A DNA stretch of 7,860 nt from Phycisphaera sp. (GCA_029287335.1 JARFRI010000391.1:1-7860); one strand, 5' to 3'. Numbered from the stretch's first letter, positions 1 through 6,348 are shown. Numbers and translations: made by a program. The notes: generated by a model not told the origin, from the sequence alone.

Positions 1-1130
1 ATCTCGAAGCGGATCATGATGTGCAGGTTGTAGGTCGCTTCGTCGGCTTCGACACGGATCAGGCCGGGGCTGACGATGTTGGCCCCGCCGTAGATTTGTT
101 CTTCGGCGAGCGCCGCCGTTGCGTCGCCGAAGTACTCGGCCAGCTTGGGGTAGCACCACTTCCAGAACGCCTGACTGCGACCGACCTGGTTCTCCCACAT
201 CCGGCTCTGGCTTTCGTGGATCGACAAACCGACCGCGCTGCCCATCGGCGTGCCGATGTGTTCTTCGGGCAGGCCCTGCTCGTAGATGCCGTGGCCCGAT
301 TCGTGCAGCGTTGAGCCGAGCGCATCGTTGACGTTGTCTTCATGGAATCGCGTCGTCATCCGCACATCGTTGCAGTGCGAGCCGGAGCAGAACGGGTGCG
401 TCGATTCGTCGAGCCGACCGCGGTCATAGTCAAAACCGACCGAAGCGCTGATCGCCTTGACGAATTGCTTTTGCTGCTCGATCGGCAGCTTCAGCTCGTT
501 GAACGCGTTGCATGGCCCGGCCTTGCTGCCAAGGATTGCTTCCAACAACGGCACCAGCCGCTCGCGCAATGGCGTAAACACTTCCGCCACCGATGCCGCT
601 GTCATCCCCGCCTCAAAGCTGTCCGCCAGCGCATCCCAAGGCTCGCCGCCCCCGGAAGATTTGTCCCAGCCATAGCATTCCGCTTTCTGCTGGTTGAGTT
701 TGACCACCTTCGCCAGCCAGGGCTTAAACCGGCCGTAGTCATTGACCTTCCGCGCCTCGGCCCATTCGTGCTTGGCCTGGCTGGTCGTCTCGCTCATCTC
801 AACGACGAGCGCCTCGGGCAGCTTCGTCGCCTTGTCGTAATCCCGACGCAGCTCGCGGATGTTCACCGCCGACTCGCTCAGTGGGTCGCCGACGTAGCAG
901 ACCTCCGCCTCGCAATCGCACAGCCACTGCTCGACGCGCGGGTCCGTCCGCATCTGGTGCGTCAGCTTGGCGATCTGCGCGAGCTGCCGCGTACGGTGGG
1001 CAAGGCCCTTACTCGGCATCAGCGTCTCCTGGTCCCATCCAAGGATGGATCCGGTCGAGCCGAGGAGATTGGCCTGCTTGATGTGGTCAAGGAGTTGGTC
1101 GTAGGCGGCAACGTTTGCGGTGGCGGTCAT
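1..1130 (-). CDS. Carboxypeptidase Taq-type metallocarboxypeptidase (family M32), C-terminus beyond left edge
   Basis: The product is a cytoplasmic zinc/cobalt-dependent carboxypeptidase that removes C-terminal amino acids from peptides. The visible 376 codons cover the N-terminal three quarters; family members are about 500 residues, so roughly 120-130 residues lie outside the window. The N-terminus has the family GWDQET segment (about 32-37). Further on come an HPFC motif, the D-V-R-M-T-T-R segment, and the metal site HESGH at residues 276-280. The third ligand is Glu306 in HESQSRMWEN, and this 30-residue spacing from the first His matches the family. EADEATYNLHIMIRFE, also typical, lies at the cut edge. 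The ATG at 1130 is chosen because the family's N-terminal helix starts directly after it; only a weak GAGAG lies upstream. A terminator separates it from the hydrolase gene upstream, so it is probably transcribed on its own. The family assignment is secure; the physiological substrate is unknown. Confidence 0.95.
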   Translation of the reverse strand, partial: MTATANVAAYDQLLDHIKQANLLGSTGSILGWDQETLMPSKGLAHRTRQLAQIAKLTHQMRTDPRVEQWLCDCEAEVCYVGDPLSESAVNIRELRRDYDKATKLPEALVVEMSETTSQAKHEWAEARKVNDYGRFKPWLAKVVKLNQQKAECYGWDKSSGGGEPWDALADSFEAGMTAASVAEVFTPLRERLVPLLEAILGSKAGPCNAFNELKLPIEQQKQFVKAISASVGFDYDRGRLDESTHPFCSGSHCNDVRMTTRFHEDNVNDALGSTLHESGHGIYEQGLPEEHIGTPMGSAVGLSIHESQSRMWENQVGRSQAFWKWCYPKLAEYFGDATAALAEEQIYGGANIVSPGLIRVEADEATYNLHIMIRFE

Positions 1131-1199
1131 GTTCACTCTCATTACGGGTGGGATCAACTGTCTAAGGATAGCCCAAGCGCAAGTTGGTGGCCGCCGTGC

Positions 1200-1227
1200 A
1201 AAAAAACCCCCATCTCGCAATGGGGGC
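1200..1227 (-). terminator. Intrinsic terminator of the alpha/beta hydrolase gene
   Basis: A perfect 7-bp stem pairs CCCCCAT (1207-1213) with ATGGGGG (1220-1226) around a six-base loop. Read on the minus strand it is followed at once by seven T residues (1206-1200). It lies about 30 bp after the hydrolase stop codon and before the carboxypeptidase gene. The stem-loop is almost the same as the one at 3096-3115. Confidence 0.85.
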
Positions 1228-1257
1228 TTTCTGATAACGCAGGTCTGAAAAGCAGGT

Positions 1258-2322
1258 TTACTCTCGGCCGGACTCCGCGACGGTTGTATTCATGAACCGA
1301 GTGATTAACTCCGCGATCTCGACGCCGTCCTCTTCCAACGCGAAGTGGCCGGTGTCGAATAGGTGCAGTTCGGCGTCGGGCAGGTCACGAAGATACGGGT
1401 GGGCGCCTTGTTCGGGGAAGATCGGGTCGTTCTTACCCCAAGTGATCAGCATCGGCGGCTGGTGATCGCGGAAGTACTTTTGCCAGGCGGGGTATAGCGG
1501 CGGATTGGAGCCATAGTCGAAGAACAGGTCCATTTGTATGTCCTCGTTGCCTTCGCGGTCCAGCAGCGGCTGGACAACCAAATAGTTGTCGGGATTGATG
1601 TTCGCCTCATCGCGGACGCCGGTGGTCCACTGCCAGACCGTGGCTTCGGCGCTGACTAGGAACCGCAGCGCGTCACGCTCTGCGTCGGCGTCCTTACCCG
1701 CGGCCCAATACGCCTTGATCGGGTCCCAGAACTTGAGCAGCCCCTCGTCGTATGCGTTGCCGTTCTGTACCACAACGCCCGCGACGCGCTCGGGGTGCTC
1801 GTTCGCGATGCGGTAGCCGACCGGTGCGCCGTAATCCATGACGTATAGGACGTAATTGTCAAAGCCCTTACGCTCAAGAAGCTTGTCGGTGACCTTCGCG
1901 AGGTTGTCAAAAGTGTAGTCGTACTCGGTGTGAGCCGGGGCGGAGCTGCGGCCAAAGCCTGGGTAGTCCGGCGCGATGATATGGAAGTCGTCCGCGAGCA
2001 GTGGGATGAGGTCATGGAACATGTGCGAACTGGTGGGGAAGCCGTGGAGCAGGACGATCTGCGGCTTACCGGGCGTGCCGGCCTCGCGGTAGAAGATGTC
2101 CAGGCCTTCGATCTTTTCGCTGCCGTAGCGTGTCGAAGCGAAGTCGGCCTGCTGTGAGGCATCAACAGAAGTGCCGGTCGTGGTCGTCGTTGTCGTGACC
2201 GTGGTTGTCGTCGCCGAATTTTCAGCGACGGCCGGGCTTTGGCTGATGCTAAAGAGGGTGATGCCTGCGGTCAGTGCGGTGCCAAACGCGGCGGCGACAA
2301 TAGCGGAGCGAGAGAAGTTCAT
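1258..2322 (-). CDS. Exported alpha/beta-fold hydrolase with Asp nucleophile (haloalkane dehalogenase/epoxide hydrolase-like)
   Basis: The 354-residue protein begins with a signal peptide (hydrophobic 7-26, likely cleavage after AVA at 33). A Thr-rich linker (38-49) follows, then one alpha/beta hydrolase domain. Visible catalytic parts are the oxyanion HGFP (93-96), the nucleophile elbow VMDYG with Asp163, the acid Asp299 in NDPIF, and the base His326 in GHF. An Asp nucleophile, rather than Ser, is the hallmark of the haloalkane dehalogenase and epoxide hydrolase branch. The Trp that follows the nucleophile in dehalogenases (DWGG) is Tyr164 here, so dehalogenation is doubtful and the substrate is open. 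The ATG at 2322 is chosen because GAAAGGAA lies 7 nt upstream and a signal peptide follows; the frame stays open further upstream but would run into the divergent regulator gene. Two palindromes in the intergenic region suggest repression by the adjacent TetR protein. Confidence 0.9.
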   Translation of the reverse strand: MNFSRSAIVAAAFGTALTAGITLFSISQSPAVAENSATTTTVTTTTTTTGTSVDASQQADFASTRYGSEKIEGLDIFYREAGTPGKPQIVLLHGFPTSSHMFHDLIPLLADDFHIIAPDYPGFGRSSAPAHTEYDYTFDNLAKVTDKLLERKGFDNYVLYVMDYGAPVGYRIANEHPERVAGVVVQNGNAYDEGLLKFWDPIKAYWAAGKDADAERDALRFLVSAEATVWQWTTGVRDEANINPDNYLVVQPLLDREGNEDIQMDLFFDYGSNPPLYPAWQKYFRDHQPPMLITWGKNDPIFPEQGAHPYLRDLPDAELHLFDTGHFALEEDGVEIAELITRFMNTTVAESGRE

Positions 2323-2412
2323 GACGGGTTCCTTTCGGTTACGGGCGTTGCCCGAGTTTTGGGTTTCCGGCGGCATGAGGGTTAGTGCCGGGCGGCCGTA
2401 AAATCGGCCACG

Positions 2413-2420
2413 GATATACA
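2413..2420 (-). promoter_or_regulatory. Possible -10 element for the hydrolase gene
   Basis: On the minus strand the bases beside the upstream palindrome read TGTATATC, giving a TGTATA or TATATC -10 candidate about 90 nt before the hydrolase start. No good -35 is visible at the usual distance. The 14-bp operator at 2421-2434 would occupy the spacer, the classic position for a TetR-type repressor to block polymerase. Inference from position and composition only. Confidence 0.4.
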
Positions 2421-2434
2421 ACCGAACGTTCGGT
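2421..2434. promoter_or_regulatory. TetR-family operator 1, perfect 14-bp palindrome
   Basis: ACCGAACGTTCGGT is a perfect inverted repeat between the divergent hydrolase and tetR genes. It abuts the proposed -10 of the hydrolase. A near copy lies beside the tetR start, which strongly suggests that both are sites for the product of the adjacent regulator gene. Binding itself is inferred. Confidence 0.75.
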
Positions 2435-2494
2435 ACATTTGTTCCTCGTTTTGATCTTTTTTCAAAAATTTCTCCCGCAGGCTCATCAATACGC

Positions 2495-2500
2495 AATAAT
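2495..2500 (+). promoter_or_regulatory. Possible -10 element for tetR
   Basis: AATAAT matches five of six positions of the sigma-70 -10 consensus and lies in an AT-rich part of the intergenic region. It predicts transcription starting near 2507, inside the second operator, which would fit autorepression. No convincing -35 is seen; an AT-rich run at 2450-2472 lies upstream. Confidence 0.4.
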
Positions 2501-2503
2501 TGG

Positions 2504-2517
2504 ACCGAATGTCCGGT
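2504..2517. promoter_or_regulatory. TetR-family operator 2, imperfect copy near the tetR start
   Basis: ACCGAATGTCCGGT differs from operator 1 at two central positions and keeps the ACCGA and CGGT flanks. It ends 12 bp before the tetR start codon, over the expected transcription start and leader. This predicts that the regulator limits its own synthesis, with somewhat weaker binding here because the palindrome is imperfect. Confidence 0.65.
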
Positions 2518-2529
2518 TAAGAGACTGGT

Positions 2530-3090
2530 ATGCCAGAAAAAATCACCGAAACAGACCTGATCCACGCCCTTTCGGGCGTTTTCCGCACCTACGGCTACGA
2601 GGGGGCCTCCATGGCCCTCATCAGCCAGGCGACCGGCCTCAAAAAGTCCTCGCTTTATCACCGCTTCCCAGACGGCAAGCAGCAGATGGCGCGGGCCGTC
2701 GCACATGCGATCTCCGGGGGCATTGAGAAGCAAGCCCTCGCTCCACTTAACGGTCCAGGCTCACCCAAGGCCCGCGTCAAGCAAGCCGCTCAACGCCTCA
2801 ACACGTTCTATGAAAACGGCAATAAACCCTGCGCTTTAGACACCCTCTCGATCGCGGGCGACCAGGGCGAGGCCACCCTCGCCGAGTTACGCGAATCCTA
2901 CGACGCGTTGATCAAGGGCTTTACCAATATCGCCATCGAAGCCGGCACCAAACCCAAGGCTGCCCAGCAGCGCGCGATCCGTGCGATCGTCTTGATTGAA
3001 GGAGCACTGGTCGTGACCCGCATCACCGGCGATAGCGACTCGTTCAAGCGTGTGATCAAGGAACTGCCCGACCTGCTTTGCGATGCATAA
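2530..3090 (+). CDS. TetR/AcrR-family transcriptional regulator
   Basis: The 186-residue protein has the usual family length. The N-terminal DNA-binding domain spans about residues 7-55. Its helix-turn-helix covers about 28-47, and [10 protein letters not shown] at the end of the recognition helix corresponds to the family's usual S-x-Y-x-x-F signature. The rest (about 75-186) is an all-helical ligand-binding and dimerisation domain without a specific ligand motif; its general style recalls LmrA/YxaF-type regulators. Two cysteines are present, Cys101 in NKPCALD and Cys184 near the end; redox or electrophile sensing is possible but speculative. The gene diverges from the exported hydrolase, and paired palindromes lie between them, so the hydrolase is the probable target. 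Upstream of the ATG only a weak AAGAGA can serve as ribosome binding site. Its TAA overlaps the A-run that forms the T-tract of the opposing aldolase terminator. Confidence 0.92.
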   Translation: MPEKITETDLIHALSGVFRTYGYEGASMALISQATGLKKSSLYHRFPDGKQQMARAVAHAISGGIEKQALAPLNGPGSPKARVKQAAQRLNTFYENGNKPCALDTLSIAGDQGEATLAELRESYDALIKGFTNIAIEAGTKPKAAQQRAIRAIVLIEGALVVTRITGDSDSFKRVIKELPDLLCDA

Positions 3091-3115
3091 AAAAGGCCCC
3101 ATCTCGCGATGGGGC
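3088..3115 (-). terminator. Intrinsic terminator of the aldolase gene
   Basis: GCCCCAT (3096-3102) pairs perfectly with ATGGGGC (3109-3115) around a six-base loop. On the minus strand it is followed by CC and six T residues (3094-3089). It lies about 100 bp after the aldolase stop. The T-tract overlaps the TAA of the convergent tetR gene. On the plus strand no T-run follows, so it may only partly terminate tetR transcripts. Confidence 0.8.
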
Positions 3116-3140
3116 TATCGGGATTTCGTGACGGCGTTTC

Positions 3141-3207
3141 TAGGCCGGGCTTTATCCCGGCGTTTCGAAAAGACATCCTTAGTCGCGCCGGGTTAAAGCC
3201 CAGCCTA
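3141..3207. repeat. Inverted pair of REP-like palindromic elements
   Basis: Two 22-bp arms (3141-3162 and 3186-3207) are inverted copies of each other, matching at 20 of 22 positions and separated by 23 bp. Each arm is itself a small hairpin: GCCGGG/CCCGGC around CTTTAT on the left, and GCCGGG/CCCAGC with one mismatch on the right. Nested symmetry in intergenic DNA is typical of REP doublets, which are mobilised by Y1 transposases (RAYTs). No such transposase gene is in the window. The pair would lie in the 3' untranslated part of the aldolase mRNA. Confidence 0.65.
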
Positions 3208-3217
3208 CGCAAGACGC

Positions 3218-4261
3218 TTACACCGCCGCGCCGGCACCGAGGGTCTTGCCCGTTGAGTGCAGGTCGTTGCAGGCTTCGATGACGCGGTCGGCCATCGCTT
3301 GCTCGCCCTTCTTCAAATAGGCACGCGGGTCGTAGGCCTTCTTGCTGCCGACTTCGCCGTCGATCTTCAGGACGCCCTCATAGTTCTCGAACATGTGGCC
3401 GGCAACCGGTCGGCTAAAGGCGTACTGACAGTCGGTGTCGACATTCATCTTGATGACGCCGTAGCCAAGGGTCTCTTCGATCTCTTCTTTGCCCGAGCCC
3501 GAGCCGCCGTGGAAGACGAGGTAGAACTTGGCGTCCTGGCCGAACTTGGCCTTGATCGCGTCCTGGCCTTCCTTGAGTAGCTTGGGTCGCAGCTTGACCG
3601 CGCCGGGCTTGTACGCGCCGTGCACATTGCCGAAGGTCGCGGCGAACATGTACGTGCCGTCAACTTTAGACATGGCTTCGTAGACGCGGACCATGTCTTC
3701 GGGGGTGGTGTAGAGCTCGGCGTCGGGCGTGTCGTGGCTGCCGGCCGCGCCGTCTTCTTCACCGCCGACGACGCCGGCTTCGATCTCGATGATCTGGCCG
3801 ATCTTGGCCATACGCTCGAAGATCGGCACGGACAGTGCCAGGTTTTCTTCCAGCGGCAGGCCCGAGGCGTCGAGCATGTGCGAGTTGTACAGCGGCAGCT
3901 TGCCTTCCGCGACGCGTCGCTCCGACTCTTCGATCAGCGGGACCATGAACGTGTCAACCGCGTCGGGTGGGCAGTGGTCGGTGTGCAGGATGATGTTCAC
4001 ATCGAGCTTGGCGGCGCATCGGTGGATGTGCTCGGCGATGGAGATCGCGCCCATGACCATGTCGCCGTTGACCAGGCCCGAGGCGAACTTGCCCCCGCCG
4101 GTGGAGACCTGGATCATGCCGTCGGACTTGGCGTCGGCGAAGGCCTTGAGGGCCGCGTTGGCGGTGACCATCGAGCTGACGTTGATCGCGGGGTAAGCGA
4201 ATTGGTTTTCAAATGCGTTGTCCAGCATCTGGACGTAGGTTTTGTAATCGGCGATCGGCAT
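3218..4261 (-). CDS. fba: Class II fructose-bisphosphate aldolase
   Basis: This cytoplasmic enzyme interconverts fructose 1,6-bisphosphate with dihydroxyacetone phosphate and glyceraldehyde 3-phosphate in glycolysis and gluconeogenesis. The 347 residues match the normal length of zinc-dependent class IIA enzymes. HTDHC (93-97) holds catalytic Asp95 and zinc ligand His96. VVGGEEDG (164-171) is conserved. The other zinc ligands are His214 in FGNVHG and His251 in FHGGSGSG, and MNVDTD (272-277) binds phosphate. The C-terminal part (YAFSRPVAGHM, VYDPR-like AYDPRAYLKK, ACNDLH) closely resembles the actinobacterial-type enzyme. The ATG at 4261 is chosen because AGGAG lies 6 nt upstream and the family N-terminus starts there; a longer frame to 4546 would cross into argJ. 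The gene diverges from argJ and ends in a 3' region with REP-like hairpins and a terminator. Confidence 0.97.
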   Translation of the reverse strand: MPIADYKTYVQMLDNAFENQFAYPAINVSSMVTANAALKAFADAKSDGMIQVSTGGGKFASGLVNGDMVMGAISIAEHIHRCAAKLDVNIILHTDHCPPDAVDTFMVPLIEESERRVAEGKLPLYNSHMLDASGLPLEENLALSVPIFERMAKIGQIIEIEAGVVGGEEDGAAGSHDTPDAELYTTPEDMVRVYEAMSKVDGTYMFAATFGNVHGAYKPGAVKLRPKLLKEGQDAIKAKFGQDAKFYLVFHGGSGSGKEEIEETLGYGVIKMNVDTDCQYAFSRPVAGHMFENYEGVLKIDGEVGSKKAYDPRAYLKKGEQAMADRVIEACNDLHSTGKTLGAGAAV

Positions 4262-4271
4262 CGCGGGCTCC

Positions 4272-4299
4272 TGGGTTCTAGGTTTTAGGTTTTGGGTGT
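4272..4299. repeat. Four degenerate heptamer repeats in the fba leader
   Basis: Four consecutive 7-bp units read TGGGTTC, TAGGTTT, TAGGTTT and TGGGTGT on the plus strand; the middle two are identical. They begin at the aldolase ribosome binding site and fill much of the predicted aldolase 5' leader. Function is unknown; they may be a slippage-derived repeat or a phased binding site. Confidence 0.5.
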
Positions 4300-4327
4300 T
4301 GAGGCCGCAGGTCACGGCCAAACAACC

Positions 4328-4335
4328 ATTATACT
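4328..4335. promoter_or_regulatory. Symmetric -10 element shared by divergent fba and argJ
   Basis: The octamer ATTATACT contains a perfect TATAAT on the minus strand (4333-4328), facing fba. It also contains TATACT on the plus strand (4330-4335), facing argJ. The minus reading predicts an aldolase leader of about 60 nt. The plus reading predicts a start near 4342, within a few bases of the argJ ATG. Neither side has a strong -35 at normal spacing. Sharing of symmetric -10 elements by divergent promoters is known in bacteria. Confidence 0.6.
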
Positions 4336-4343
4336 CTTTCGCC

Positions 4344-5588
4344 ATGCCTCCATCACGCCCATCGTCTCTGGCCAGTGTCACCGCCCCGCAAGGCTTCACC
4401 GCCGCTGGGGGGTGTTGCGGGATTAAAAAGTCGGGTCGGCCCGACCTCTGCCTGATCGCGGCGGATCGGCCGTGCAGCGCCGCGGCCGTCTTCACGACCA
4501 ACCAGTTCAAGGGCGCGCCGGTGCTCGTCGGGATGAAACACCTCAATGACCGGGGCTACGGCACCGCGCAGGCCATCGTGTGCAACTCCGGCAACTCCAA
4601 CGTCGCCACACTCGCCGCCGGTGGATTCGAACACGCCGTGCAAATGTGCGCCGCCGCCGCCGAACTGGTCGGCTGCGACCCGCACGAGGTGCTGCCTGCA
4701 TCGACCGGCGTCATCGGCCGGCCCCTGCCCATCGAAAAAATCACCGCCGGCATCACATCGCTCAAACCCGACCTGGGCCGAGGCGAGCAATACGACATCG
4801 CCGCGGCACAAGGCATCATGACGACCGACCTGGTCGAGAAGGCCACGCTGCGAACCTTCGAACTCGACGGCAAGCCCTGCACCATCGGCGGGATCGGCAA
4901 AGGCTCGGGCATGATCGCGCCGTCCATGGCCACGATGCTGATCTTCTTCACCACCGATGCCGCGATCGCCCCGGCCGTCCTGCACACCGCCCTGCAACAA
5001 GCCAACGCCGCATCGTTCAACCGCATCTCCGTCGATAGCGACACGAGCACCAGCGACACGGTCTACATCCTCGCCAGCGGCGCAGCGGGTAACGCACTCA
5101 TCAGTGAACCAAAAGGCGCATCCTACGAGACCTTCGTCGCGGCGTTGACCCAAGCGTGCCAAGCCCTGGCCGAGCAGATCATGGTTGATGGCGAGGGCGC
5201 GACGCGCACGTTTGAGGTCCACGTAAAAGGGGTCGGGAGTCTTTTAGACGCCGACAAGATCGGCCGGGCCGTAACCGACAGCCCGCTGGTCAAGACCGCG
5301 ATCCACGGCTGCGACCCGAACTGGGGCCGACTGGTCATGGCCTCGGGCAAAGCCGGTGTCGAGCTGAATCCCGCGACCTTCACCGTGAAGATTCAGGGTA
5401 CCACGGTCTTCGAAAACAACACCCCGACCGTGACCCAAGCGGGCCCGCTCGCCGAGCTGAGCGAGAAGATGCAGGCCGACCGGGTGGTCATTGAACTCGA
5501 TGCGCATCAGGGGGACGCCCAGGCCGTTTGGCTGGGCTGCGACCTGAGCCGGCAGTACATCGCGATCAACGCGGATTACACGACCTGA
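4344..5588 (+). CDS. argJ: Glutamate N-acetyltransferase / ornithine acetyltransferase ArgJ
   Basis: ArgJ moves the acetyl group from N-acetylornithine to glutamate, closing the cyclic arginine pathway; some members also use acetyl-CoA to make N-acetylglutamate. The 414 residues are full length for the family. Conserved parts are CNSGNSN (80-86), STGVIG (120-125), GIMTTD (157-162), GKGSGMIAPSMATML (185-199), SPLVKTAIHGCDPNWGR (313-329) and the C-terminal YIAINADYTT. The precursor is expected to cleave itself between Ala196 and Thr197, with Thr197 then acting as the nucleophile. The usual ending is YRT; here it is YTT. Eleven cysteines is rather many. The ATG at 4344 is preferred: it fits the family N-terminus and lies just after a -10-like TATACT with no ribosome binding site, so the mRNA may be leaderless. 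A GTG at 4296 in the same frame would place the -10 inside the gene. Whether it is mono- or bifunctional cannot be told from sequence. Confidence 0.95.
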   Translation: MPPSRPSSLASVTAPQGFTAAGGCCGIKKSGRPDLCLIAADRPCSAAAVFTTNQFKGAPVLVGMKHLNDRGYGTAQAIVCNSGNSNVATLAAGGFEHAVQMCAAAAELVGCDPHEVLPASTGVIGRPLPIEKITAGITSLKPDLGRGEQYDIAAAQGIMTTDLVEKATLRTFELDGKPCTIGGIGKGSGMIAPSMATMLIFFTTDAAIAPAVLHTALQQANAASFNRISVDSDTSTSDTVYILASGAAGNALISEPKGASYETFVAALTQACQALAEQIMVDGEGATRTFEVHVKGVGSLLDADKIGRAVTDSPLVKTAIHGCDPNWGRLVMASGKAGVELNPATFTVKIQGTTVFENNTPTVTQAGPLAELSEKMQADRVVIELDAHQGDAQAVWLGCDLSRQYIAINADYTT

Positions 5589-5608
5589 GTGTCGAGAAGG
5601 CGAACAAA

Positions 5609-5618
5609 TTTTCGAAAA
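5609..5618. other. 10-bp perfect AT-rich palindrome upstream of the prepilin promoter
   Basis: TTTTCGAAAA is a perfect palindrome 3 bp before the proposed -35 of the prepilin gene and about 20 bp after the argJ stop. It could be a regulator site, an AT-rich promoter-upstream sequence, or chance. It is too short for a terminator stem and has no T-run. Confidence 0.3.
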
Positions 5619-5621
5619 GTC

Positions 5622-5650
5622 GTGACATCTGCCTCATCTTGAGGTATGTT
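5622..5650 (+). promoter_or_regulatory. Sigma-70-type promoter for the prepilin-like gene
   Basis: GTGACA (5622-5627, five of six consensus matches) and TATGTT (5645-5650, four of six) are separated by exactly 17 bp. Transcription would start near 5657. That is on top of the ribosome binding site of the ATG at 5662, which matters for choosing the gene start. Confidence 0.5.
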
Positions 5651-5661
5651 TGGAGGGTCAT

Positions 5662-6348
5662 ATGAAGACCCGAGCACTCGCTTGGGTTTGGAAGGGAGTC
5701 CAGTCATTTTATTGTCCGTTTTCACTAGGGATTCTGTCCGTGCGTCTGATTCATCGTGGACTAAGCCTGATCGAAATCACGATCGTCCTCACCCTGATCT
5801 CGGTGATGATGGCGCTATCGCTGCCGATGCTTAGCGTCGCCAACGCACGGGCCCGCTCAGAGCTCTGCCAGCAGAACCTGATCGAAATCGGGCAAGTCAT
5901 CGTCGGCCATGCACAAGACAACGACCACCTGCCCACGCTCTACAACCTCTCGCCGACACAAGCGGGCCTCTCGCTGCCCGAGTTCATCGAGCCCCGCCTG
6001 CACATCCCGAAGGTGGTCTTCTGCCCCAGCGACGAAACCGAAACGAGCCAGGTCCTGGGCACCAGCTATCGATGGGGCATGGCATTCAACGATCAAAAGC
6101 CCGGCGCGATGTGGGGGATGGTCGGCCAACCCTTGCTCGCCGATCGAGAGGCCTACCACCTCTCTGAGAGTCAACCCGTCAACGAGATGGTGGTCATTGA
6201 AGACGACACGGGCATCAAGCTATCACTGATCGGCAAAGACTCAAAGAATAGCACGCCGGGCAAGCAGCCCGATCTCTACTTCAAGAAAAAGCAAAAGAAT
6301 CCAAAGAACCCTCAACACCCGAATCATCCGCCAGGCGATGACGATTGA
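5662..6348 (+). CDS. Type IV prepilin / type II secretion pseudopilin-like protein
   Basis: The protein has the class III signal of type IV pilins and pseudopilins. A basic stretch HRG is followed by the cut site after Gly33, then LSLIE with Glu38 at mature position 5, and a hydrophobic helix to about residue 56. The mature part has NLIEIGQVIVGHAQDN and a VFCPSDE motif (119-125) common in planctomycete and verrucomicrobial prepilins; Cys69 and Cys121 could pair. The tail from about 192 is Lys/Asn/Pro-rich and ends in GDDD. A prepilin peptidase would cut the leader and the product would be inserted in the inner membrane or assembled in a filament. Start: the ATG at 5662 has GGAGG 5 nt upstream but gives a 33-residue leader. 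A GTG at 5740 with AGGGA 8 nt upstream gives a 7-residue leader and fits the codon use better. No other pilus genes are in the window, so the exact role is unknown. Confidence 0.85.
   Translation: MKTRALAWVWKGVQSFYCPFSLGILSVRLIHRGLSLIEITIVLTLISVMMALSLPMLSVANARARSELCQQNLIEIGQVIVGHAQDNDHLPTLYNLSPTQAGLSLPEFIEPRLHIPKVVFCPSDETETSQVLGTSYRWGMAFNDQKPGAMWGMVGQPLLADREAYHLSESQPVNEMVVIEDDTGIKLSLIGKDSKNSTPGKQPDLYFKKKQKNPKNPQHPNHPPGDDD

Noticed and set aside
342..1295. Long plus-strand open frame opposite the carboxypeptidase
   Set aside because: It is a shadow of the GC-rich minus-strand M32 gene, with Arg/Leu-rich sequence and no recognisable domain.
2176..2211. Thr-codon run as a phase-variable triplet repeat
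   Set aside because: The Thr codons are mixed (ACG, ACA, ACC), and triplet changes would not shift the frame; a flexible linker is the simpler reading.
2323..2733. In-frame N-terminal extension of the hydrolase to 491 residues
   Set aside because: It would overlap tetR and cover both operators. The signal peptide and a good ribosome binding site point to the ATG at 2322.
3620..4288. Plus-strand open frame opposite the aldolase
   Set aside because: It is a reverse-strand shadow of a highly conserved enzyme gene.
4262..4546. In-frame N-terminal extension of the aldolase to 442 residues
   Set aside because: It crosses the divergent promoter and the start of argJ; the family N-terminus and AGGAG fix the start at 4261.
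4353..5222. Long minus-strand open frame opposite argJ
   Set aside because: It mirrors the argJ codons, gives Gly/Asp/Val-rich sequence without any motif, and argJ conservation is unambiguous.
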